NCBI GenBank assembly: GCA_031290315.1
Contig: JAITNS010000077.1
Location: 1 to 14,643 of the forward strand
Source of the DNA: Puniceicoccales bacterium
Lineage (GTDB): Bacteria > Verrucomicrobiota > Verrucomicrobiia > Opitutales > LL51
Length of the DNA stretch: 14,643 nucleotides
Reading direction: 5' to 3'
Part shown: positions 1-7,457 of the stretch, piece after piece
Layout of the letters: each line of letters starts with the position of its first letter
Numbering within the stretch: position 1 is the first letter of the stretch
Program-made: the position numbers and the translations under genes
Notes under the pieces: generated by a model
What the model was told of the DNA's origin: nothing
What the model saw: only the letters and a program-made list of their open reading frames with translations
The model's database searches: none

Positions 1-913
1 ATAATATATTTGGATTAAGTTCATAGACTTTTCCAGCGAGTGTCGCAATTTTTTCTTTTGCTAATGCCTTCCGAACGATAATTTTCTGCCCTATTTTAGA
101 ACGATCGAAGGCATGCAATGGTTGCCCATAGGCCATCATTACCCAATTCGTCATATCGACAATATTATTAACGATCGCTACCCCCACTGCTTCTAAATCA
201 CGGCGGACCCAATCAACACTCTGAGAAATTTTTATATTTTTTAAAACAATCACCGAATAAAATTCGCAATCGGAAGTATGGGCTTCAACGCTTAAAAAGT
301 TGGTTTCATTGGTTGAAAGATTTTGTTCTAAACTAGGAATTTCGATAGATTTCAAAGGGACATTATACCAAGCAGCTAATTCGCGGGCGATCCCGTAATG
401 GGACAATACATCCCCTCGATTCGCTGTAATTTCTATTTCGAAAATAACATCGCTCTCAAAAATATCATGAACCTTAGTACCCAACGCATAATTTTGTCCT
501 AAAATAAGTAATCCCTCATGGTCCGCATTTAAACCTAATTCGCTGCCGCTACACATCATTCCTTCGGATTCTATGCCGCGAAGTTTCGATTTTTTTATTT
601 TCACATTACCTGGTAAAAGCGCTCCCGGTAACGCGACAGGAACATAATCATTTTGCTTAAAATTAGTTGCGCCACAAACGATTTGACGTAGATCGCCTTC
701 TCCGACATCTACCCGACAAACATTGAGCCGTTCGGCATTGGCATGCTTTTCGAAGCTCAAGATTTTTCCAACGACGACATCATCATTTTTGCCTAACCCC
801 TTATATTCAATCGATTCAACTTCAAGCCCTAATTTAACAAAAGTTTCGGCAATATTTTCTGGAGTATCGCTTAAATCGACAAATCGCTTCAACCAATTTA
901 GACTTACTTTCAT
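1..913 (-). CDS. pheT: Phenylalanyl-tRNA synthetase beta subunit, 5' part (runs off left edge)
   Basis: PheT is the beta chain of the cytoplasmic alpha2-beta2 enzyme that charges tRNA-Phe. I translated the complement from ATG at 913-911; about 304 residues are open without a stop and the rest lies beyond position 1. The protein begins MKVSLNWLKRFVDL, a typical PheT start. A tRNA-binding OB (EMAP-like) domain covers roughly residues 40-150, with VCGATNF near 80-85, VALPGALLPG near 93-102 and EGMMCSGSELGL near 117-128. The B3/B4 editing region follows, with ITANRGDVLSHYGIARELA near 162-180 and GQPLHAFDRSK near residue 275. The beta chain is normally about 800 residues, so more than half is outside the window. 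There is no clear Shine-Dalgarno sequence before the ATG. It lies 120 bases downstream of rpoD on the same strand; no alpha-subunit gene (pheS) is visible here. Identification is from recognisable family motifs. Confidence 0.93.
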   Translation of the reverse strand, partial: MKVSLNWLKRFVDLSDTPENIAETFVKLGLEVESIEYKGLGKNDDVVVGKILSFEKHANAERLNVCRVDVGEGDLRQIVCGATNFKQNDYVPVALPGALLPGNVKIKKSKLRGIESEGMMCSGSELGLNADHEGLLILGQNYALGTKVHDIFESDVIFEIEITANRGDVLSHYGIARELAAWYNVPLKSIEIPSLEQNLSTNETNFLSVEAHTSDCEFYSVIVLKNIKISQSVDWVRRDLEAVGVAIVNNIVDMTNWVMMAYGQPLHAFDRSKIGQKIIVRKALAKEKIATLAGKVYELNPNIL

Positions 914-1033
914 TGCTAAAAAACAACTTCATTAAAAATCCCATAAACGCAAAACAAATTTTCAAAAAATATCACGCCCCTTCCATTTAGCGACTATATA
1001 TAAATAAGAGTCTATTTCGTGGTTTGATAAGAA

Positions 1034-2743
1034 TTAAGTTTGTTGGACAAAGTCTTCGAACCCTGGGCCTTCCGTTGTAAATTCTCCTTCAAAAAATCCA
1101 TGTAATTGCCTAATACGTGTTGGGTGGCGCATCTTTCTCAATGCTTTGGCTTCGATTTGGCGGATACGTTCCCGTGTCACCTGAAACATTTGCCCCACTT
1201 CTTCCAAAGTCCGACTATAACCATCCTTTAACCCAAAGCGTAACATCAATACTTCTTTTTCGCGATCACTTAAACTCACTAAAACATCATCGATTTTCTC
1301 ACGCAACAAACTATATGCCGTCATATCATAGGGATTTTCTGCCGATTTATCTTCGATAAAATCGCCAAAACTAGAATCATCATTATCGCCCACCGGACTC
1401 TGTAACGAAATCGGCTGCTGCGCCATTTTCATAATCGTTTTTACGCGATCTAAAGGTAAATCCATTTCTTTCGCAACCTCTTCTGCGGTTGCCTCATGCC
1501 CTAGCTCTTGCTGTAATTGTCGCTGTATCTGCATCACTCGGTTTAAGACTTCAATCATATGTACGGGAATACGAATGGTACGCGCTTGATCTGCAATCGA
1601 ACGCGTAATAGCTTGGCGAATCCACCATGTCGCATAGGTCGAAAATTTATACCCACGACGATGCTCAAACTTCTCAACCGCCTTCATTAATCCCATATTT
1701 CCTTCCTGAATAAGGTCTAAAAATGTCAATCCACGGTTTGTATACTTTTTCGCAATACTGATCACAAGACGTAAATTTGCCTCAACCATTTCTTGTTTTG
1801 CCTTATGAGCTTCCTTCATATGCTCGCGAAAATTTTTCACGATTTCTAACAAACGCTCCGGATCAACATTATATTTTTCTTCTAATTTTAATAGAGCACG
1901 ACGGATACGATCCAATTGGGGCGCAATATCCATTTTTCTACGTTCCGCAACCGCTTTTGCTCTCGCAATCTCGCGTAATAACTGATCAATCTGCTTTAAA
2001 TCGGGACGTAAGCGTTGCAAATAATCTTCAAAAATTTTCATCTTAAAGCAAAAACGCTTCATGACAGTTTTGAGTTGCGATTGAAATTGCCGGAGACGAA
2101 CAGTAGTTCGTTTCTGTTCTTTTTCGTCCGTCGACTTCTGTAAATGATCCCAAACTTCTTGAATCTTTTCCAATAGCAGTTTACTCTCTTGGATCGAACG
2201 CTCTAGGATGCGATAATATACTTCGCGGCTTTCGATTTTTTTATCGAGTACGATACGATCGAAACGCTCTTCCCGATTGAGGAGGCGTTCGGCAAGTTCA
2301 ATTTGAAAAGGCGCAGTCAAATGGATCGAAAATAATTCATCCTGGGCTTGTAATTCTGCCTTCTCTATACGCTTCGAAATCGCTATTTCCTCCTCCCGAG
2401 TCAATAAAGGAACTTGGCCCATCTGACGTAGGTACATACGTACGGGATCCTCCCCAATATTCTCTGAAGGATTATCCATAGCCGCTTCGATCACCGCTCG
2501 CCGCTTTTCGACTTCCGATTCCTCGCTATCGACAATCTCAATTTCCAGATTATCGAGAATGTTCATGACATTTTCGATATCTTCGGGATTCTCTATGCTC
2601 TCCGGAAGGTGTTCACTAATATCATGGAGCGTCAAATATCCCTTACCACGGGCAAAACGAATCAATTCCTTCATTCGCTCATTGACACCTCCATTACCTA
2701 CCTCACTTTTCGCTTTCTTATTTTCCATATTCAGATGGCTCAC
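1034..2743 (-). CDS. rpoD: RNA polymerase primary sigma factor (sigma-70/RpoD)
   Basis: This is the housekeeping sigma factor that directs RNA polymerase to -35/-10 promoters. A region 1.1-like domain is at about residues 20-75. Region 1.2 is near 95-130 ([21 protein letters not shown]). A charged non-conserved stretch follows. Region 2 lies at about 315-400, with [34 protein letters not shown] and the melting/-10 segment [20 protein letters not shown]. Region 3 comes next, then region 4 at about 495-555 with the -35-binding helix-turn-helix ([20 protein letters not shown]). Region 1.1 plus region 1.2 and the 569-residue length mark a primary rather than an alternative sigma. The start is GTG at 2743, preceded by a purine-rich GAGGAGGGGA; this overlaps the end of dnaG by 26 bases, suggesting translational coupling. 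An in-frame ATG at 2728 is the alternative but is about 18 bases from that ribosome-binding site. Confidence 0.96.
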   Translation of the reverse strand: MSHLNMENKKAKSEVGNGGVNERMKELIRFARGKGYLTLHDISEHLPESIENPEDIENVMNILDNLEIEIVDSEESEVEKRRAVIEAAMDNPSENIGEDPVRMYLRQMGQVPLLTREEEIAISKRIEKAELQAQDELFSIHLTAPFQIELAERLLNREERFDRIVLDKKIESREVYYRILERSIQESKLLLEKIQEVWDHLQKSTDEKEQKRTTVRLRQFQSQLKTVMKRFCFKMKIFEDYLQRLRPDLKQIDQLLREIARAKAVAERRKMDIAPQLDRIRRALLKLEEKYNVDPERLLEIVKNFREHMKEAHKAKQEMVEANLRLVISIAKKYTNRGLTFLDLIQEGNMGLMKAVEKFEHRRGYKFSTYATWWIRQAITRSIADQARTIRIPVHMIEVLNRVMQIQRQLQQELGHEATAEEVAKEMDLPLDRVKTIMKMAQQPISLQSPVGDNDDSSFGDFIEDKSAENPYDMTAYSLLREKIDDVLVSLSDREKEVLMLRFGLKDGYSRTLEEVGQMFQVTRERIRQIEAKALRKMRHPTRIRQLHGFFEGEFTTEGPGFEDFVQQT

Positions 2744-4565
2744 TCCCCTCCTCTATCTTTGGACAAGATAGCAATGAGTGGCGTAAACGTAATTTTTCTT
2801 CTTGTAGATTTTTAAAGAAATTTGTGTCGTCAAGCGAATTTTTATTTTCTGTAAATCTTATTTGTTGCGTTATTTGTCGATCCACATTGGCGAGCTGATT
2901 TTTCACAAAAGATACATATAAGGAACGGATACAGGTATTCGCCACTTCTAAGGGATCATCGAGATCATGATCCGTCGCTAAAATGGAAAACAATTCATTG
3001 AGTTCAGGTTCTGAAAATGTACTGCTATCCGTTTGAGGACCTTCCCATATATTTTCACGAATCTCCCTCAGCACTTTTCCTAATAAGCATCCATGGGTAT
3101 GATCGCTAAGCCACGTATCATCGATAACATTCGCAATTTTTTGTCCCAAATATCCGTGATGCAAAATTAAGGACAGTAAATCATATTCCGCCGTACGTAA
3201 TTTCTCGGTTACTTTTCCTGAAATTTTAAGAGGCGATTGCCTAATAGGTGCTATAAACTTCCTATCGCCACAAAAATTGTGAAAATCTTTTTCTATGGCA
3301 TTGCGGTCGAGATTTAAATGATTGGCCAACTCATCCAAATAAATCCCTCTTATGACTTCCGAATCGGATGTGTGGATCATTTCATAAATCTTTTTTAAAA
3401 AAATCTCCTTTTCGACCGCCGTCGCCCTTTTATCCTGAGGTAATAGTATGCGTGATGCGAATTGAATCATGGATTCTTTTTTCAAACGATCCAAGCCCCC
3501 CTTACCTTCACGCAATAGTAAAGAATCGGGATCATCGTCCTCCTGGAGTGTTACGATCTGACTTTCGATGCCCACTTGGAAGGACAGCTCAACTACCCGT
3601 AAGGCACATTTTTGGCCAGCGATATCGCCATCGGTTAAGCAGATTATTTTTGGGGCATAGCGGCGTAATAGATTCATTTGCATTTCCGTAATACCGGTAC
3701 CCTGGGGTGCAACCACTTCATGCATGCCATTTTCCCAGCAACGTATCGCATCGAGCTGCCCCTCGACGATTATAAATTGATTCTTAACAAATTTTCGCGC
3801 ATGGTTCAAGCCGTAGAGGACACCGCCCTTATGAAATATAGGGGATTCGGGAGAATTAATATATTTGCCAATATTTTCCTTTTTCTCAACCACTCTCCCT
3901 GAAAATCCGATCACATGGTCTTGGACATCGAAGATAGGAATCATAAGGCGTTCTACGAAACGTGGTTTTAGATTTTTTTTCTCATTTTCATTCCACACAA
4001 AGAGCCCACATTGCTGTAGAGCTTCCTCGGAATATCCTTTTTCCTTCAATAATACTAATAATTCTTTATTAGAAAAAGGAGCCCAACCGATACTATAACG
4101 TTCGGCGGTTTCCAAAGGGAATCGGCGGATTCTTTGCCAATAATCTTGGATATCTTTATTTTCTAAAAACTTTTTACGGTAATAGACGACGGCATCGCCA
4201 TGGATGTCGAACAATTCATTTTTAGAATAACTTTTAAAGCGTTGCTTTCCTTCATACTCCAAGTTAATTCCGTAGTGTTTAGCGAGCCATTCGACGGATT
4301 CCCAGAAGGAAAAATTTTCTTTTAATTCCAGGAAACGGAACACATCTCCTGCGAATCCTGTGCTAAAGCATTTAAAGAATTTTTTTTCGGGGTGAACAAA
4401 GAAGGAAGGAGTTTTTTCGGCCGTAAATGGACTCAACCCTTTCCAACTGCTACCGGAGCGCTTTAATTGGACATAGCTAGAGACGATATCGTACAAATCG
4501 GCGATCTCTTTAATCTGTTCTATGCATTCTCGTTTAATCATAGGTATTATTTTCTCTATAGGCAT
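2718..4565 (-). CDS. dnaG: DNA primase DnaG with degenerate zinc-binding motif
   Basis: DnaG makes RNA primers for chromosome replication. The N-terminal CHC2-type domain is clear ([16 protein letters not shown], then [16 protein letters not shown], residues about 41-75), but three of the four usual zinc ligands are replaced: S45, T48 and T69, with only C66 kept. The catalytic TOPRIM fold follows at about residues 255-345, with its acidic motifs intact: [24 protein letters not shown] and [10 protein letters not shown]. The C-terminal third should be the helicase-interacting region; it has little recognisable sequence. Length (615) is normal for the family. The first ATG at 4565 gives an eight-residue leader; ATG at 4541 ([10 protein letters not shown]) matches the usual family start better, and neither has a strong ribosome-binding site. 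It overlaps rpoD downstream, the classic dnaG-rpoD pairing of the macromolecular synthesis operon, here without rpsU upstream. Confidence 0.95.
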   Translation of the reverse strand: MPIEKIIPMIKRECIEQIKEIADLYDIVSSYVQLKRSGSSWKGLSPFTAEKTPSFFVHPEKKFFKCFSTGFAGDVFRFLELKENFSFWESVEWLAKHYGINLEYEGKQRFKSYSKNELFDIHGDAVVYYRKKFLENKDIQDYWQRIRRFPLETAERYSIGWAPFSNKELLVLLKEKGYSEEALQQCGLFVWNENEKKNLKPRFVERLMIPIFDVQDHVIGFSGRVVEKKENIGKYINSPESPIFHKGGVLYGLNHARKFVKNQFIIVEGQLDAIRCWENGMHEVVAPQGTGITEMQMNLLRRYAPKIICLTDGDIAGQKCALRVVELSFQVGIESQIVTLQEDDDPDSLLLREGKGGLDRLKKESMIQFASRILLPQDKRATAVEKEIFLKKIYEMIHTSDSEVIRGIYLDELANHLNLDRNAIEKDFHNFCGDRKFIAPIRQSPLKISGKVTEKLRTAEYDLLSLILHHGYLGQKIANVIDDTWLSDHTHGCLLGKVLREIRENIWEGPQTDSSTFSEPELNELFSILATDHDLDDPLEVANTCIRSLYVSFVKNQLANVDRQITQQIRFTENKNSLDDTNFFKNLQEEKLRLRHSLLSCPKIEEGSEPSEYGK

Positions 4566-4761
4566 TTTTATAAAAGTTCAAGCTTTTCGCTCAAAATTAT
4601 ATTTTTTTGAAAAATATTCTTTCATCTTTATTCTTTCGTATTATTTATGGCTCAATCTAAATAATGCGGAAAATATTTATTATGATAGGGGCAATATCAA
4701 ACACAAAATTGAAAAAACACTTGACGTTTTTATTTTCTTCATACAGAGTAGATAATTAACT
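4566..4761. other. Divergent intergenic region between dnaG and the SNF2 gene
   Basis: This is 196 bases of very AT-rich DNA separating two divergently transcribed genes, so it should hold promoters for both. For dnaG a TATAAT is visible at 4596-4601. For the SNF2 gene a TTGACG occurs at 4721-4726 and a TTGAAA at 4709-4714 (followed by TATTTT after 16 bases), but neither makes a convincing complete promoter. I see no RNA gene, repeat or terminator here. Confidence 0.5.
4596..4601 (-). promoter_or_regulatory. Candidate -10 element for the dnaG-rpoD operon
   Basis: On the minus strand a perfect TATAAT lies 30 bases before the first dnaG ATG, which would place the transcript start near 4589. 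The -35 region about 17 bases further upstream (near 4619-4624) reads TGAAAG, a poor match. Background A+T is very high, so a chance match is possible. Confidence 0.3.
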
Positions 4762-7230
4762 ATGCATAATCGTGCGCCAGCAGTTACGTTCAAGCGACAA
4801 TCGCTTGAGAATTGGATGGAGATTTTTGCACAAAATGATTGGCAGAAATCTTTTTCGAGTGATGAGATTCGTGATGGTATCGATTTCCTTGAAAAATATC
4901 CTATTAAAGAAATTGAGATACGTCCGGATGATGTGATCGTACGTTATTTGGGGGAGAACAAGTCACAGCTTTTTGCGATTATCGACCTCGAAGGCGGTCA
5001 ATTATCGGCACGCTCCTCCATCGCCAATAAAAATGACGCCGCCATTGGCGCCCTTATTGCTATGGATGAAGCGATTATCGATAAGCAAGACGTCCTCTTT
5101 TCCCCGGAAGCGGATAGCGATGTCGCTTGCAAAAATGACTTAAAAGATGATATTAATAATGCCGAAGATAAAGCGAATAGTAAGCCCCTAAGGCTATCAT
5201 TTTACATATCGGGGCAAAGTCTTTGTTTCAAGGCCTATTGGATTAAAACGAATAAGTTAGTATTTCCGGATAATTTATCGCGCTTCAAGAATATCATGAC
5301 GAAGCAGGAGCGGGATAGTGTGATTCAATTGATCCATCTTGCTCGAAAAGTTGGGTTTTCTCTGTATCAACAAAGTAAAGAATATCGCATTGGAAATATT
5401 TCCGCTTCCATTGATTTTTGTCGTTATACGTTACCTCAGTGGTATGGGCGTTTTGAGATTCAGGTAGATGATAATATACAAAAGCTGCAAGAAGGCACGA
5501 AAGAAATTCACGCTTCTTTCCAAGCGAATAACACGGAAGATTCAGAGCATGAGGTTGATTTATCATTACAGCTAGCAAATAACAATTACATTGTTCCGTC
5601 TCACTTTGCGAAAAAGGTACTTAAGAGTGATGGGAGTCCCTTATTTATTGAAGGATTTGGAGCGGTACGGATGAGTAAGAAGGAGATTGCGATTGCGCGC
5701 ACCCAATATGCGGTTTTAAATAAATTCAACAATTCGATTCCCCGCTACATGCTTTATTCGATTTTCAATTTATCGGATATTCCCTACAAAGGTGATCCTG
5801 AGATTCTTGCGTGGCAACAATCTTTTGCATCGAAACCGGAAAAGCCTTTTATTCTTCCTAAGATATTACGTTCGTACCAACGGGAAGGAGTATTATGGAT
5901 TAATCACATTTTAAAGCATGGGTTCCATGGACTTATTGCCGACGATATGGGGTTAGGGAAGACTTTACAAGTTTTAACTTTTATTTCCAAGATGGATTCT
6001 GGGCATCAGACGATTGTTATATGTCCAGCGAGTGTTGTTTATGTTTGGCAGAAGGAGGCGCAGAAATTTTTCCCAAAATTGAATGTAAGAATTTTTTCAT
6101 CGGAATCCGATCTCAACGAATTGGGCGTAAATATTTGGGTAATTAGTTACACGCAATTACGGCGGAACAAGTCAAAAATTAGCAAGAAAGTATTTCAATT
6201 AGTGGTACTTGACGAAGCGCAATTCATCAAGAATCCGACGACGAAGATATTTTATGCTTGTACGGGGATAAAGTCGACTTGGCGTTTAGCACTTAGTGGT
6301 ACGCCGATTGAAAACAATCTGCTAGATTTGTGGAGTATTTTTCGATTTTTGATGCCGGGGCTATTAGGGGAGAAGAGTCAATTTATTGAATTATGTAAGC
6401 TGGAGGACATTGGGAATCGGATTAAGAAGCAGATTGCTCCTTTCATGTTACGGCGTACGAAAGAGACTGTAGCGAGTGAATTGCCGCAAAAGATCGAGAT
6501 TAATGTTTCATGTGAAATGACTCAGTTACAGCACAATCTTTACCAATCGGTGATTCACAATACGTTGAAGCAATATCGGGATGAGAAGAATCATTTTGAT
6601 TTTAAGAATCATCGTTTTGGAATACTATCGGCATTGACGCGATTACGGCAGGTAGCATGTGATCCCGGGATTGTACCATCCATAGAGGCACCGCTTGAGG
6701 AGAGTGGGAAGTTGAATATGTTGAAAGATATTTTGGGGAATGAATTTTCTGGGGCGCCGAAGAAGGTCGTAATATTCAGTCAATTTGTTAGTTTTCTGCA
6801 ACGCATTAAGGGGATGTTGCGGGAGAGATTTCCTGAGATTGAATTATTTGAGATTATTGGGTCGACGAAGAACCGCAATATAATTGTTGACAATTTTCAA
6901 ACGATACCGAAGAAAGCGATTATATTAGTTTCGTTAAAAGCTGGTGGAATTGGGATTACACTAACGGCGGCGGAGGTAGTATTTTTAATGGATCCGTGGT
7001 GGAATCCGTCGACGGAGAAGCAAGCGATGGATCGGGTACACAGAATTGGGCAAGACAAGCAAGTAACGATTTATCGATTTATCACGCAAAACTCTATAGA
7101 ATCGGGCATACAACGGTTACAGGAGAAGAAGACATCATTATTTAGTGAGATAATTGATTCCTTACAATCGAAGCAATCAGGGACCGAATATTTTCTTGAT
7201 CACATTCACGAGTTACTGCAACAGGAATGA
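4762..7230 (+). CDS. SNF2-family DEAD/DEAH-box ATPase (Swi2/Snf2 DNA translocase)
   Basis: SNF2-type ATPases move along double-stranded DNA and in bacteria are linked to recycling RNA polymerase (RapA-like) or remodelling DNA-protein complexes. The C-terminal half, from about residue 365, holds the complete two-lobe motor. Motif I is DDMGLGKT near 393, motif II is VLDEAQFIKNP near 482-492, and motif III is LALSGTPIENNLLDLWSIF near 510. In lobe 2, KKVVIFSQF is near 670, LVSLKAGGIGITLT near 722-735, DPWWNP near 744 and the arginine-finger motif DRVHRIGQ near 757. DEAQ rather than DEAH in motif II is seen in some SNF2 proteins. The first ~360 residues match no domain I can name with certainty; in chlamydial and verrucomicrobial relatives this part carries a SNF2-associated domain. 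The ATG at 4762 lacks a good ribosome-binding site. The gene stands alone and divergent from dnaG, so the context does not fix its role. Confidence 0.9.
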   Translation: MHNRAPAVTFKRQSLENWMEIFAQNDWQKSFSSDEIRDGIDFLEKYPIKEIEIRPDDVIVRYLGENKSQLFAIIDLEGGQLSARSSIANKNDAAIGALIAMDEAIIDKQDVLFSPEADSDVACKNDLKDDINNAEDKANSKPLRLSFYISGQSLCFKAYWIKTNKLVFPDNLSRFKNIMTKQERDSVIQLIHLARKVGFSLYQQSKEYRIGNISASIDFCRYTLPQWYGRFEIQVDDNIQKLQEGTKEIHASFQANNTEDSEHEVDLSLQLANNNYIVPSHFAKKVLKSDGSPLFIEGFGAVRMSKKEIAIARTQYAVLNKFNNSIPRYMLYSIFNLSDIPYKGDPEILAWQQSFASKPEKPFILPKILRSYQREGVLWINHILKHGFHGLIADDMGLGKTLQVLTFISKMDSGHQTIVICPASVVYVWQKEAQKFFPKLNVRIFSSESDLNELGVNIWVISYTQLRRNKSKISKKVFQLVVLDEAQFIKNPTTKIFYACTGIKSTWRLALSGTPIENNLLDLWSIFRFLMPGLLGEKSQFIELCKLEDIGNRIKKQIAPFMLRRTKETVASELPQKIEINVSCEMTQLQHNLYQSVIHNTLKQYRDEKNHFDFKNHRFGILSALTRLRQVACDPGIVPSIEAPLEESGKLNMLKDILGNEFSGAPKKVVIFSQFVSFLQRIKGMLRERFPEIELFEIIGSTKNRNIIVDNFQTIPKKAIILVSLKAGGIGITLTAAEVVFLMDPWWNPSTEKQAMDRVHRIGQDKQVTIYRFITQNSIESGIQRLQEKKTSLFSEIIDSLQSKQSGTEYFLDHIHELLQQE

Positions 7231-7285
7231 TTTAAGCAAGTAAACGCCTTAGGGAGAAAGTGTACAAGCATATTTCGGGAGGAAA

Positions 7286-7378
7286 ATGAAAAACATGGAG
7301 ACAGTGCAATTTACAATTAAAGGTTTAACCGGCCCTAATACCACCCGAACCGGAAGGCGATTGTGCGATGTGCAGTAA
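7286..7378 (+). CDS. Possible 30-residue small protein of unknown function
   Basis: A short frame starts at ATG 7286 directly behind a strong ribosome-binding sequence (GGGAGG, three bases before the ATG) and ends at TAA 7376-7378. It encodes 30 residues beginning MKNMETVQFTIKGLTGPN and ending in RRLCDVQ. The opening loosely resembles the first strand of a heavy-metal-associated domain (MxTVxFTIKGLTCPxC), but the CxxC metal site is absent, so this could be a decayed or frame-shifted relic. It lies 55 bases after the SNF2 gene on the same strand and before a hairpin. Its only support is the ribosome-binding site and position, so it may not be a gene. Confidence 0.25.
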   Translation: MKNMETVQFTIKGLTGPNTTRTGRRLCDVQ

Positions 7379-7388
7379 TTAATATTTG

Positions 7389-7421
7389 CAGCTAAAAGGG
7401 ATCATTTTATTCTTTTAGCTG
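7389..7421. terminator. Hairpin between convergent genes, possible bidirectional terminator
   Basis: A perfect 10-base-pair inverted repeat, CAGCTAAAAG (7389-7398) with CTTTTAGCTG (7412-7421), encloses a 13-base loop. It lies in the gap between the plus-strand SNF2 gene and the minus-strand repeat-protein gene, where a shared terminator would be expected. The tracts that follow on either side are T-rich or A-rich but not continuous T runs, so termination efficiency is uncertain. Confidence 0.45.
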
Positions 7422-7457
7422 ACATTTATTTACTTCGCTATTTTTAATTTGTTTTAT

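Noticed and set aside
914..1033. Terminator or promoter between rpoD and pheT
   Set aside because: On the minus strand there is only a weak GACT...AGTC pairing and a TTGAAA followed at 14 bases by TATGGG; neither is strong enough to list.
1034..2815. Several plus-strand open frames of 68-89 codons across rpoD
   Set aside because: All lie opposite the clearly recognised sigma factor and primase genes and have no family features.
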